Position numbers and translations under genes: made by a program. Shown in pieces: positions 1-7,176 of a stretch of DNA of 21,372 nt. The stretch is from a virus. The first letter of the stretch is position 1. Every line of letters begins with the position of its first letter. The DNA lies in the IMG/VR virus record IMGVR_UViG_3300048547_000135, positions 1 to 21,372 of that record; one strand, written 5' to 3'. Under the pieces are notes generated by a model. The model was not told where the DNA came from. It saw only the letters and a list, made by a program, of their open reading frames with translations, and did no database searches.

Positions 1-208
1 CCATATAAACTAACCAAACATAATCAACTGATCCATAATAGTCCAATGCAATGTCTTCTGCTCTTTCACCTTCAGAAACGGTATAAGAATAATAAACAAA
101 TGGATTATTTGCGAGTGATCTTGCGAATGATGCTCGTCGAGATATATCTCTAACCTTTCTTCCTTGATATTCTATGACCGGGAAATGTTGAAAATATTTA
201 GTTGCCAT
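1..208 (-). CDS. 53: Baseplate wedge protein gp53 (N-terminal part, runs off window)
   Basis: The reverse strand encodes 69 codons from an ATG at 208 with no stop before the window edge. The product begins MATKYFQHFPVIEYQGRKVR and continues with a DYYGSVDYVWLVY segment. The 'YFxxFPxIxYxG' opening and the aromatic DYYGS/WLVY region are typical of gp53, a wedge component of the T4-type baseplate that helps join wedges around the hub. Its start codon overlaps the stop of the upstream gp48 gene (TAATG), so the two are translationally coupled. The gene order gp48-gp53 fits the identification. Truncation is due only to the window boundary. Confidence 0.75.
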   Translation of the reverse strand, partial: MATKYFQHFPVIEYQGRKVRDISRRASFARSLANNPFVYYSYTVSEGERAEDIALDYYGSVDYVWLVYM

Positions 209-1236
209 TATCCTTCTCCCTCTTCACTACCCGAATTAGATTCAACATTATCACTGTAATCTTCGGCTGTTTGTATTTCAAGTTCTTTAAACTCCATTGA
301 TAATTTAACTCCTTGTGGTACACCGCCTTCGGCAATCACAATTTCACCACTTGCTCCATAATCAACATTTATACTACTACACATACAAGGTTTAAATTTT
401 ACAAAATGATTTTCTTGAATACCTAACAGATTAATACTTACAACTGCGGGGTATGTTAAAAATGCTCTACTAAGTGATGCAGTAAATACGCCGTTATTAC
501 CAGCAACATTTCCGGATTCATTTGTAAGATCTCCTGTTACTGATTGAACGTGTGGTAATACTTGACTCTTAAGTGCTCTTATAATTAATCGAATATCTTC
601 TGCTTCTTGTTTACTCTCAGGATATAATGTCCAATCTAATGAAAACGATCTTAAGTTAACACCTTCAAAAGAAAGAGTAGCCTGTGGATTAATTGCGGTA
701 CCTCTTGAAGCACCCATTGCTTTACCTAAACCTGGAGAGAAACTATTTAAAGTATTACTCATAAGAAATGATAACACTCTTGATCCTTGTGCTGCAAGTT
801 CTGCATTTTGACTATTTGCATTATTTGATTCTTGAGTTAAAAAGTCGGCAATTCCTTTTACTCCTGATTCTCCCATACTAAATAGGTTACCAGCAACTCC
901 ACCTAAACCACCACCTTCTGATGAAAATACAGGTGCAAGAGTATCAACAATGAAACTTTCAATAAATGTCTTTTCCATAGAATTAACACTAATGCCTGTT
1001 GCGTCTGTTAATGATTTTGGCATTGGTAATTCAACAACGCATTGGCCAGTTTCTTGTGCGTTTGAAAATTGTGTTTTAGGAATGGTTCCTGTACTATCTG
1101 GCGTTACGAGCTGAGAGTAATCGTATTTCTTAAAGATTAATTGAATCCCGTGCGGAAATGGTGCAGCAGGAAAATGGTGTCGAGTGATCCCACTTAGATC
1201 TCGCTTGCCACCGCTTCTGTTTTTAGGTCTTGCCAT
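208..1236 (-). CDS. 48: Baseplate tail-tube cap protein gp48
   Basis: 342 aa; T4 gp48 is 364 aa. In T4, gp48 sits on the baseplate hub and with gp54 starts tail-tube polymerisation. Visible family features are a PMPKSLTD segment (about residues 72-79, compare the T4 LLPRSKSD stretch), a Gly/Ala-rich middle, an FSLDWTLYPES segment (about 198-208), and a C-terminal block with FKPCMCSSINVDY followed by PQGVKLSMEFKELEIQT. The last block lines up with the T4 end, where FGPCQIQSIRFD is followed by STFTLEITMREI. An AAGGAA ribosome-binding site precedes the ATG. A T4-type late box lies about 60 bp upstream, consistent with late expression. I rate it gp48 rather than gp54 because the PC...EL/REI ending is gp48-like. 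Confidence 0.8.
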   Translation of the reverse strand: MARPKNRSGGKRDLSGITRHHFPAAPFPHGIQLIFKKYDYSQLVTPDSTGTIPKTQFSNAQETGQCVVELPMPKSLTDATGISVNSMEKTFIESFIVDTLAPVFSSEGGGLGGVAGNLFSMGESGVKGIADFLTQESNNANSQNAELAAQGSRVLSFLMSNTLNSFSPGLGKAMGASRGTAINPQATLSFEGVNLRSFSLDWTLYPESKQEAEDIRLIIRALKSQVLPHVQSVTGDLTNESGNVAGNNGVFTASLSRAFLTYPAVVSINLLGIQENHFVKFKPCMCSSINVDYGASGEIVIAEGGVPQGVKLSMEFKELEIQTAEDYSDNVESNSGSEEGEG

Positions 1237-1269
1237 TCTTAGTTTCCTTTGCTGTCTCCGTCTAATTCT

Positions 1270-1277
1270 AATAAATA
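1270..1277 (+). promoter_or_regulatory. Candidate T4-type late promoter for the gp4-tail operon
   Basis: AATAAATA fits the relaxed NATAAATA form of the T4-like late -10 box. It lies about 50 bp before the gp4 start in the only gap ahead of the rightward late genes. It faces right, while the leftward late box at 1297-1304 lies just downstream, so the two transcripts would cross. Confidence 0.5.
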
Positions 1278-1296
1278 TGTATACGGATAATGTAAT

Positions 1297-1304
1297 TATT
1301 TATA
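1297..1304 (-). promoter_or_regulatory. T4-type late promoter for gp48-gp53
   Basis: The reverse strand reads TATAAATA, the exact T4 late consensus recognised by gp55-programmed RNA polymerase. It lies about 60 bp upstream of the gp48 start codon, in the 89-bp gap between the diverging late genes. Confidence 0.65.
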
Positions 1305-1325
1305 ACAAAAATCGGAAAGTATATT

Positions 1326-1787
1326 ATGGCATATAAGGGTAAGTTTAGACCAAAACGTCCCGATAAGTATAAAGGTGACCCTACAAAAATTATTTATAGG
1401 TCTTTGTGGGAATTTAAGGTATTTAAATGGATGGATTCTCATCCTGATGTAATATGGTGGCAATCAGAAGAAGTCATTGTTCCATATAGATCACCGATAG
1501 ACGGAAAGGTACATAGGTATTTTCCTGATGTGGTAGTACATAAAAGAGATGGTCAAGGTAATCCTCAAACGATTATGATTGAAATTAAACCAAGCTCTCA
1601 ATGTAGACCACCTGATATAAAGAATAAAAATAAAACAAAGACAGGCAGAGTTTCGAGAAGATATTTAAATGAAGTTAAACAGTGGGGAGTCAACGAAGCA
1701 AAATGGAAAGCAGCAAAGAACTTTTGCGCTGACCGTGGATGGTTGTGGACAATTATGACAGAAAAACATATACCAGGAGCACGATAA
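1326..1787 (+). CDS. 4: Head completion protein gp4
   Basis: 153 aa; T4 gp4 is 150 aa. It is needed to finish DNA-filled heads so that tails can attach. The sequence tracks T4 gp4 throughout: MAYKGKFRPK against MAYSGKW, YKGDPTKIIYRSLWEFKVF against YRGDPKKITYRSNWEKFFF, then RYFPDVV, an IEIKPSSQCRPP segment, and a KWKAAKNFCADRGW ending. P67-D68 followed by E86-I-K88 has the spacing of a PD-(D/E)XK nuclease core, so a nuclease-like fold is plausible. That is inferred from the pattern, not demonstrated. A GGAAAG ribosome-binding site precedes the ATG. Its stop codon directly abuts the next gene's start. Confidence 0.9.
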   Translation: MAYKGKFRPKRPDKYKGDPTKIIYRSLWEFKVFKWMDSHPDVIWWQSEEVIVPYRSPIDGKVHRYFPDVVVHKRDGQGNPQTIMIEIKPSSQCRPPDIKNKNKTKTGRVSRRYLNEVKQWGVNEAKWKAAKNFCADRGWLWTIMTEKHIPGAR

Positions 1788-2405
1788 GTGGCACAGCTGT
1801 TTTCAGATATACTCGCAAAGGGTATAAGACAAGGACAAATTCCTGCTCGAACAAAAAGTGCTCGTGAATGGTACCGCGGACAAGCAACTAAAGCATTAGG
1901 TAAAAAGATTACCGAACAGGAGCTTGTAGGTAATAGTGATCCAGGAAGAAACGTTTCTCAACTCAGAGGTGATAGTCCATACGGTTCAATGTATTTCTTT
2001 AGATACGATCCTAAGCATAAAGCTACTTTACCATATTACGACGCATTCCCATGTATATTCCCAATAAATAAAGTTAAAGGTGGTATACTTGGTTTGAACA
2101 TGCATTACTTACCACCAAAGATGAGAGCAGAATTAATGGATGCTCTCTATAGTACTGTATCAGATAAAAGATACGATGAGAATACACAATTACAAATAAA
2201 CTATAAGATATTAAATAGTGCTGCGAATCTAAAGTTCTTTGCACCATGTGTTAAAATGTATTTAGCAAAACATGTAAAATCTAAGTTTGTTAGAATAAAT
2301 TCGTCAGAATGGGATACTGCTTTGTTTTTACCAGTGCAGAGTTTCCAGAAAGCAGGGCAACAGCAAGTCTGGGCGGATTCAAGAAAGATTGCCAACAGGA
2401 GTTAA
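1788..2405 (+). CDS. Conserved T4-like structural/late protein of unknown function
   Basis: 205 aa, starting at GTG immediately after the gp4 stop, with an AGGAG site 8 bp upstream (inside gp4) supporting this start. Notable features are a basic N terminus (PARTKSAREWYR), then a YFFRYDPKHKATLPYY segment and an FPINKVKGGILGLNMHYLPP segment (about residues 64-105), which look like the conserved core. The C-terminal third is basic. There is no signal peptide or membrane segment. I believe equivalents occur beside structural genes in marine T4-like phages, but I cannot name a T4 counterpart. Its place between gp4 and a gp54-like gene suggests a virion or assembly role. The T4 DNA-end protector gp2 is a neighbour of gp4 in T4, but I see no motif that proves identity. 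Confidence 0.6.
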   Translation: MAQLFSDILAKGIRQGQIPARTKSAREWYRGQATKALGKKITEQELVGNSDPGRNVSQLRGDSPYGSMYFFRYDPKHKATLPYYDAFPCIFPINKVKGGILGLNMHYLPPKMRAELMDALYSTVSDKRYDENTQLQINYKILNSAANLKFFAPCVKMYLAKHVKSKFVRINSSEWDTALFLPVQSFQKAGQQQVWADSRKIANRS

Positions 2406-2408
2406 TGA

Positions 2409-3176
2409 ATGCCATTTAACATAACAGATTTTAAGAGTCAGTTTGAAAAACATGGCGGTCCTGCGATGTCAAATTTATTTGAGGTCCAATTGCTTGGTTT
2501 ACCTAAAGGAATTGTAGTAAATAAAAACTACGATCCTTCAAGAGGATTTACTTTCTTTTGTCATAAAATGGATATACCTGCAGTTGCGATTAATTCTTCT
2601 GACGTTGCATATACAGGACAAATGAAAAGGAAAATCCCAACAGCAGTTCAAAACCCAGGACCAATGACAGGAAGTTTCTTTGTTGATAGTAATCACCATG
2701 TATTAGCATTCTTTCATCAATGGGCACAAACTATTGTAAATTACAGTAAAGGAAATGATCCTACAGCAGAAGTAAATGGTAAGTTACCACATGAAGTTGG
2801 ATTTAAGAAAGACTTTTCTTGTGATATGATTATTAAACATTATTCAACAGATTCATACCCAGAGGTTTATTATGAAGCAAAACTATTTGGAGTATGGCCT
2901 GTAAGTATTGGAGCTTTAAATCTTGATTGGGCCGGTGGAACTGCATTATCATTAGATGTGCAATTCACAATGTCTGATATTGGATTTAGTTCTGATAGAA
3001 CAGGAACAAAAGATGGACTATCAAGAGGTGGTGGTTTATTGGATGTACTCGGAGATATCGCAGGATTTGCCGATACTGTAAGAGGTACATTAAAAGGTGG
3101 GAAACCAACAAGCATTCAAGACGCAGTCAATAGATTAGACAGGCTAGGGAATGCAATTGATAACTTAGGTGGTTAG
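2409..3176 (+). CDS. 54: Baseplate tail-tube initiator gp54-like (tail-tube fold) protein
   Basis: 255 aa. T4 gp54 (320 aa) nucleates the tail tube on the baseplate and is related in fold to the tube protein gp19. The N terminus (FKSQFEKHGGPAMSNLFEVQLLG) matches the gp54/gp19-type start, where a short helix leads into the first strand. Residues about 140-195 (a TDSYPEVYYEAKLFGVWPVS segment followed by LSLDVQFTMSDIGF) mirror the T4 gp54 stretch in which LPHTAVMFTGCIPISV is followed by TTFDVTFAYRVMQ. The C terminus is Gly-rich then amphipathic. An AGGAG site sits 7 bp before the ATG. A gp19-like paralogue is the alternative. Its place just before gp26 and the tape-measure-like gene favours gp54. 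Confidence 0.7.
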   Translation: MPFNITDFKSQFEKHGGPAMSNLFEVQLLGLPKGIVVNKNYDPSRGFTFFCHKMDIPAVAINSSDVAYTGQMKRKIPTAVQNPGPMTGSFFVDSNHHVLAFFHQWAQTIVNYSKGNDPTAEVNGKLPHEVGFKKDFSCDMIIKHYSTDSYPEVYYEAKLFGVWPVSIGALNLDWAGGTALSLDVQFTMSDIGFSSDRTGTKDGLSRGGGLLDVLGDIAGFADTVRGTLKGGKPTSIQDAVNRLDRLGNAIDNLGG

Positions 3177-3198
3177 ATTTAAATTATAGGAGTATACT

Positions 3199-3900
3199 AT
3201 GGCACTACCAAAAATTGATTTACCGATTGGAGAATTAACTCTTCCAAGTAACGGTGATAAAATAAAATATAGACCGTTTACGGTTAAAGAAGAAAAGATA
3301 TTATTGGTCGCACAGGAAGCTGGAGATGCAGAAGCTGAAGTGATCGCAATGAAACAGATAATTAATAACTGTTTGATTGATTATCATATTGAGGATATAG
3401 CATTATTCGATTTTGAATATGTATACTTGATATTACGATCTAAGTCTGTAGATAACATGGCAAAGTTTGTAATTAAAGATCCTGACACAAATGAGAATAT
3501 TGAATTAGAACTTGATATGTCAGAGATAGAGGTAGCAAGAGATCCTAAACATACAAACGAAATTATAATTAATGATGATTATACATTATTTTTAAAATAT
3601 CCAAACGTGGATAGTTTTATTAGAATCGTTGCTATGAATGAGGAAGATCCGTTAACGAATTATTTTGTAATGGTTGCTTGCTTGGATACATTGGCTTCAG
3701 AAGATGAAGTACATGATTTTTCAGAATATAGTTCTGAAGATGTAGAAACATTTATGGATGGTCTCTCAGGAGATGTTATTAGACAAATAACTACTTTCTT
3801 TGAAACTATGCCGAAGATACGAAAAGAATTACCGTATACAAATAGTGAAGGTAAAGAGCAAACATTTGTAGTAGAAGGAACACGAAGTTTTTTTACGTAA
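3199..3900 (+). CDS. 26: Baseplate hub/tail assembly protein gp26 (zero-frame product)
   Basis: 233 aa in the zero frame; T4 gp26 is about 208 aa. It opens with ALPKIDLPIGELTLPSNGDK and then IKYRPFTVKEEKILLVAQEA, the classic start of the T4 gp26 family. Further marks are IINNCL, FDFEYVYLILRSKSV (about residues 72-86) and an acidic middle. It has a strong AGGAG site 6 bp before the ATG. The frame ends in Ser-Phe-Phe-Thr-stop, where the two Phe codons are part of a seven-T run followed by a hairpin (see the frameshift entry). A minor product of 290 aa is therefore predicted. The acidic N-terminal protein with a frameshifted extension just before a tape-measure-like gene is what tail-assembly chaperones look like in other tailed phages. 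A chaperone role for this gp26 is my inference. Confidence 0.85.
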   Translation: MALPKIDLPIGELTLPSNGDKIKYRPFTVKEEKILLVAQEAGDAEAEVIAMKQIINNCLIDYHIEDIALFDFEYVYLILRSKSVDNMAKFVIKDPDTNENIELELDMSEIEVARDPKHTNEIIINDDYTLFLKYPNVDSFIRIVAMNEEDPLTNYFVMVACLDTLASEDEVHDFSEYSSEDVETFMDGLSGDVIRQITTFFETMPKIRKELPYTNSEGKEQTFVVEGTRSFFT

Positions 3901-3924
3901 GCCTTAGCCATATAACGCTAGGGC
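3888..3924 (+). promoter_or_regulatory. Programmed -1 ribosomal frameshift signal at the end of gp26
   Basis: Slippery heptamer TTTTTTT at 3888-3894 sits in register T_TTT_TTT relative to the gp26 frame. A 6-nt spacer (3895-3900) contains the zero-frame stop. It is followed by a hairpin with arms GCCTTAGC (3901-3908) and GCTAGGGC (3917-3924) around an 8-nt loop: 8 pairs, one of them a G-U. Spacer length and stem position match canonical -1 frameshift elements. No T tract follows the hairpin, so it is not a terminator. In the -1 frame the reading continues uninterrupted from the slip to 4070. Confidence 0.75.
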
Positions 3925-4070
3925 ATTACTACCAAATGATTTTCTCCATGGCACAACACCATAAATGGTCTGTGGCTGAAATTGAGGCAATGATGCCTTA
4001 TGAAAGAGATCTTTATTTTAGTATGCTGGTGCAATGGATAGAAGAGCAAAACGAAAAACGACAAGGTTAA
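3894..4070 (+). CDS. gp26 frameshift extension (C-terminal 58 codons of a gp26 fusion)
   Basis: This is the -1 frame read after slippage, TAC at 3894 to the stop at 4068-4070. It encodes YVSLSHITLGHYYQMIFSMA followed by QHHKWSVAEIEAMMPYERDL, ending in an acidic/basic helix with IEEQNEKRQG. It looks like real protein (helical, with a well-formed MMPYERDLY core), and protein-like sequence begins upstream of the first in-frame ATG codons (3936, 3948). Neither ATG has a ribosome-binding site, so independent initiation is less likely than fusion to gp26 (total 290 aa). It resembles the C-terminal helical 'T' part of lambda-type G-T tail chaperones in position and size. I cannot claim sequence homology to that. 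The alternative is that one T is missing from the run and this is simply the end of one continuous gp26 gene. Confidence 0.7.
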   Translation, partial: YVSLSHITLGHYYQMIFSMAQHHKWSVAEIEAMMPYERDLYFSMLVQWIEEQNEKRQG

Positions 4071-4075
4071 ATTAA

Positions 4076-5959
4076 ATGGCAGAAGAAACCACAAAGAAAA
4101 AGTTAAGTCCTGAGACTGAAGCTATTATAGATCGGCTGAAACGAGAAGGTCAGCTGACGCGTAATAGTGAAGGTAATTCTATCAAGTCAATTAAAATAAA
4201 TCTTGACAAGTTTGCTGATGCCTTTACAGCCATTCAAAAAAGTTCAGAAGATACTGCCAGAATTATGACAGAAAACTTTGTTGATGGTAATACTGAAATA
4301 CTTAAAAAGGTTGATGAATCATTAGAAGGTTTAACCGACGAACAAAAGAAAGCCGAACTTCAAAGAAGAAAGGAAGTCAAAGAAGAAGCAATTAAAAAGA
4401 AAGAGGAGACAAGAGAACAATCAATGGCTGAAAAGTCGTTAAGGGCTACTCTTATGAATGGCTTTGGTGATTTAAAGAAAGGATTCTTAGCGGTTAAAAA
4501 AGATCCGTGGGGTTCATTACTTCAGATCGGAAAGTGGGCAGTTATAATACCAATATTAGCAGGAGCAATAAAAGGTGTTCTTGATTTGATGTTTGGTGAT
4601 TCTGAGATGGCCCAGTTTTATAAAGATATCAATAATAGTGCGTTTATGAAATTTGTTAAAGATCATCCATGGGCGTCTCTTGGTATTGCTCTTACAGCTT
4701 TTGCCGGTGTTAAATGGATGAAAATGTATTTAGCAATGATGGCTGCTGCAAAAACACTTGGAGTAGGTGGTGGTACAGATGTTGTAGCAGGCGGTACTGG
4801 AAAAGGAAAAGGAAAGGGACTCAAAGATAGACTTGGAAGATTATTAAAAACAACAAAGGGTAAAGGTGGACTTGCTGGTATTGTACTTCTTACTGTTGGC
4901 GGTATAACATATGCAGTAATGGATGATGATGACGAACCTGTAAATGTTGACGAAGAAATTAAAAGAATTAGAAGAGAAAACGAAGTAAAAGAACAAGAAG
5001 TTATAAAAGGAAAAATAGACAGTTATAAAACCACCTTAGAAAGAGATAGAACAACTTTTGGTGATGTATTAACAGGAACTTTAGTTAGTGGAGGCATTGG
5101 TGCTGCAGGTGGTGCCGCTTTTGGTGGCGTAGGAGCAATTCCAGGCTTGATAGGTGGATTAATTTTTGGAGCTGTTACTGGTCTTGGTACGGTTGCGTAT
5201 GAAGCGGTTGATGATTATAGAAATGATATTGATAACATTCCTAATGAATTAGAAGCATTATTAAAGAAAGAAAAATTTAACATGGCTGATAAAACTGGTC
5301 GTAACAGACAGTTTCAATTATCAGATAAACAAAAAGAAGATTTAGTAAACGCTAACGATGCTCTTATTCAAAAAATGATAGATGGTTTAGTTGGCACAAT
5401 AGCAGGACAAGATGTAGATCTTAAAAATTTAGAAGCTGCTCTTGGCGGTGAAGTTACACGACAACGAAAAGGAAGTTCTAGAGTATTTTCCGATTATGTA
5501 ACTATGCCTGATGGTACATTAATTAAAAAATCAGAAGCTGAAAAGCAACTTGCAGATTTAAAAGAAGAAAGATTATTAAGAGAACAACAATTAATTACTT
5601 CAAGAAATATATTGAAAGCAAGGAAAGGAGAAGAGCAGGCAATACAAGAAAATGTACAAGCTGTTGAAGATAACACAACAACAGTTAATGAGAAGACTAC
5701 GGAAATAAAAGATACTCCGAAAGAAGAGGTCGATATAAAACCCAGTACAGAAGAAAGAGAAAGAAAACAAAATATTGCTGCTGGTGGATTTGCTCTTAAT
5801 ATAACAAATAACTATTATAATAAAGGTGGAGATACTGTTGTTCAGAACCAATCTGATAACAGAGTTGCATCTACAAAGAATACTGCTATTCGTGCTGATG
5901 GTGGTGGTGGCGGTTCAAGATTTGGCGGTTCATTACCATCCGGTGGCGCGATGGCATAA
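4076..5959 (+). CDS. Tape-measure-like / baseplate hub protein (gp29-type)
   Basis: 627 aa; T4 gp29, the tape measure, is 590 aa. Layout: a charged helical N terminus with a Lys/Glu-rich coiled coil (about 75-120); hydrophobic segments at about 152-174, 199-229 and 266-281; a Gly-rich hydrophobic stretch at about 334-375; more charged helix; then NITNNYYNK and a Gly-rich tail ending SLPSGGAMA. Alternating coiled coil and hydrophobic, Gly/Ala-rich segments are typical of tape-measure proteins, which fill the tail tube and set its length. It follows the gp26 frameshift region by 5 bp, the expected place for a tape measure. A weak AAGG lies 9 bp upstream. Another hub protein cannot be ruled out, since I cannot align it confidently to T4 gp29. 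Confidence 0.6.
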   Translation: MAEETTKKKLSPETEAIIDRLKREGQLTRNSEGNSIKSIKINLDKFADAFTAIQKSSEDTARIMTENFVDGNTEILKKVDESLEGLTDEQKKAELQRRKEVKEEAIKKKEETREQSMAEKSLRATLMNGFGDLKKGFLAVKKDPWGSLLQIGKWAVIIPILAGAIKGVLDLMFGDSEMAQFYKDINNSAFMKFVKDHPWASLGIALTAFAGVKWMKMYLAMMAAAKTLGVGGGTDVVAGGTGKGKGKGLKDRLGRLLKTTKGKGGLAGIVLLTVGGITYAVMDDDDEPVNVDEEIKRIRRENEVKEQEVIKGKIDSYKTTLERDRTTFGDVLTGTLVSGGIGAAGGAAFGGVGAIPGLIGGLIFGAVTGLGTVAYEAVDDYRNDIDNIPNELEALLKKEKFNMADKTGRNRQFQLSDKQKEDLVNANDALIQKMIDGLVGTIAGQDVDLKNLEAALGGEVTRQRKGSSRVFSDYVTMPDGTLIKKSEAEKQLADLKEERLLREQQLITSRNILKARKGEEQAIQENVQAVEDNTTTVNEKTTEIKDTPKEEVDIKPSTEERERKQNIAAGGFALNITNNYYNKGGDTVVQNQSDNRVASTKNTAIRADGGGGGSRFGGSLPSGGAMA

Positions 5960-5963
5960 AAAA

Positions 5964-5981
5964 GGACCCTGCAGCGGGTCC
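5964..5981 (-). terminator. Intrinsic terminator for the leftward Hsp20-peroxiredoxin transcript
   Basis: Perfect 6-bp stem GGACCC/GGGTCC around a 6-nt loop, with A6 tracts on both flanks in the plus strand. On the minus strand this is a GC stem followed by T6, the standard intrinsic terminator form, placed after the peroxiredoxin stop. On the plus strand no T tract follows, so it serves the leftward transcript. It sits 4 bp beyond the tape-measure-like stop, between converging operons. Confidence 0.7.
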
Positions 5982-6029
5982 CAAAAAACGGCTCGGCAGG
6001 ATGTCACCTACGGAGATTGTTTTTAATAT

Positions 6030-6542
6030 TTATTCTCCTTTGAGGTAAGCAAGTACTTTCTCAGGAGTTGTTTCACCGTATGGATCTGTAGTACAATCAT
6101 CTTCAAACCCAGGTTCACTAAACATCCTTTCAACAGTACCATCGTCTACGACCATAGCATATCTCCAAGATCTTTTACCGAAACCTAAGTTATCCTTTGC
6201 GACTAACATATCCATTCCTGCTGTAAATTCGCAAGAACCATCAGGAATCAATTTAACATTTTTAATTCTCAAATCTTCAGCCCATGCATTCATTACAAAT
6301 GTATCATTACAGCTTACACAATATACTTCATCAACACCTGCTTCAGTAATTTGGTCATATAGGACATCAAATCCTGGTACCTGATTATTGGAACAAGTTG
6401 GTGTAAATGCGCCAGGTAGTGAAAATACAACTACTCTTTTACCTTTAAAATAATCGTCTGTAGTCGGGTAGGTCCAATCGAACTCACCGCTCTCTACGTT
6501 TCTGCTTCTTACTTTAAAAGTTACGTTAGGGATAGTTTTCAT
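6030..6542 (-). CDS. Peroxiredoxin (Prx5/AhpE-like redoxin)
   Basis: 170 aa. Peroxiredoxins reduce hydrogen peroxide and organic peroxides through a catalytic cysteine. The active-site motif PGAFTPTC has the PxxxTxxC pattern with Cys50 as the peroxidatic residue. A conserved Arg is available in GKRSWRYAMVVDDG (about 122-135), a stretch also diagnostic of the Prx5 subfamily. Cys75, Cys78 and Cys150 are candidate resolving cysteines. The length is full for the family and there is no signal peptide, so it should act in the cytoplasm. An AGGAAA site precedes the ATG. It follows Hsp20 on the same strand, so the pair could form a stress-protection unit transcribed late from the box at 7140-7147. 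The glutaredoxin at 20811-21026 is a possible reductant (inference). Confidence 0.9.
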   Translation of the reverse strand: MKTIPNVTFKVRSRNVESGEFDWTYPTTDDYFKGKRVVVFSLPGAFTPTCSNNQVPGFDVLYDQITEAGVDEVYCVSCNDTFVMNAWAEDLRIKNVKLIPDGSCEFTAGMDMLVAKDNLGFGKRSWRYAMVVDDGTVERMFSEPGFEDDCTTDPYGETTPEKVLAYLKGE

Positions 6543-6564
6543 AATTTAGTTTCCTATCAATAGA

Positions 6565-6585
6565 GGGAGGCCATTGCGACCTCCC
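6565..6585 (-). other. Intergenic hairpin between Hsp20 and peroxiredoxin genes
   Basis: Stem GGGAGG/CCTCCC (6 bp) with a 9-nt loop, in the 56-bp gap between the two genes. On the minus strand only a mixed TCTATT follows, so termination would be weak. It may be an attenuator or RNA-stability element that sets the ratio of the two products. Confidence 0.4.
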
Positions 6586-6598
6586 AGATTAATATTGA

Positions 6599-7051
6599 TT
6601 AACCTTTTAAGAATTCTTTCTTAGTGTTAATCTTAATTTTACGAGCCTTTTTCTCTTCAGGAATTATTCGTTCCAATGAAACAGTTAAAAGACCATTTAC
6701 GAAGCTAGCATCAATTACTTCAATATCGTCTGCAAGAGTAAAACTTCTTGTGAACTTTTTGAAGGAAATGCCACGGTGAACATAGTCTCCACCGCCGTTG
6801 AAGTAATCTCCTGCTTCATCCCATGTGGAACGAACAGTCAATACGTCTTCTTTTACTTCTATTTCTACATCGTTAATATCAAGACCTGCTAACGCAAGAT
6901 CAATAAAGAACTTTTCGTTTTTATCAGTTCTGATATTATAAGGCGGGAAGCCTTGTGATTGATGTACTTGTGGGAATTCCACCAATCTGTCGAAAACTCT
7001 ATCAAAGCCTACGGCAAAAGGGTGAAGTTGGTTTATATTTAATCCAGTCAT
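6599..7051 (-). CDS. hsp20: Small heat-shock protein, Hsp20/alpha-crystallin family
   Basis: 150 aa, IbpA-like. Small heat-shock proteins hold unfolding proteins in soluble complexes without ATP. The N terminus resembles IbpA (HPFAVGFDRVFDRL). The alpha-crystallin domain spans about residues 35-135, with YNIRTDKNEKFFIDLALAG, the EVKEDVLTV strand and the signature FVNGLLTVSLERIIPEEKK. The C terminus carries an IKI anchoring motif (IxI type). The gene has a clear AGGAG site and a TATAAATA late box about 90 bp upstream. Hsp20 genes are a recurring accessory gene in marine T4-like phages, probably aiding virion protein folding late in infection. Confidence 0.93.
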   Translation of the reverse strand: MTGLNINQLHPFAVGFDRVFDRLVEFPQVHQSQGFPPYNIRTDKNEKFFIDLALAGLDINDVEIEVKEDVLTVRSTWDEAGDYFNGGGDYVHRGISFKKFTRSFTLADDIEVIDASFVNGLLTVSLERIIPEEKKARKIKINTKKEFLKG

Positions 7052-7139
7052 TTTTATCTCCTATTAAGCAAGATTAATTATTACTATGATGGTTATTACC
7101 CATCGGTTAATGTAAAACCCTTACGGCGTTCTACAAATT

Positions 7140-7147
7140 TATTTATA
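7140..7147 (-). promoter_or_regulatory. T4-type late promoter for Hsp20-peroxiredoxin
   Basis: The reverse strand reads TATAAATA, the exact late consensus, about 90 bp before the Hsp20 ATG and just past a probable terminator for the lipoprotein transcript. Confidence 0.6.
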
Positions 7148-7150
7148 ACG

Positions 7151-7170
7151 AAGAAAAGACATCCTTGTCT
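7151..7170 (-). terminator. Probable terminator after the lipoprotein gene
   Basis: Stem AGACA/TGTCT (5 bp, 4-nt loop at 7162-7165). On the minus strand it is followed by a T-rich TTTTCTTC. It starts 7 bp past the lipoprotein stop. The stem is short and AT-containing, so strength is uncertain. Confidence 0.45.
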
Positions 7171-7176
7171 GAAAAG

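Noticed and set aside
3901-3924. Hairpin after gp26 read as a transcription terminator
   Set aside because: No T tract follows on the plus strand (GCATTACTACC), and the tape-measure-like gene downstream has no separate promoter.
3936-4070. A separate small gene starting at ATG 3936 or 3948
   Set aside because: No ribosome-binding site precedes either ATG, and protein-like sequence in that frame starts before both, at the slippery site.
5826-6026. Plus-strand reading frame at the end of the tape-measure-like gene
   Set aside because: It lies out of frame inside the tape-measure-like gene and across the terminator hairpin; no ribosome-binding site.
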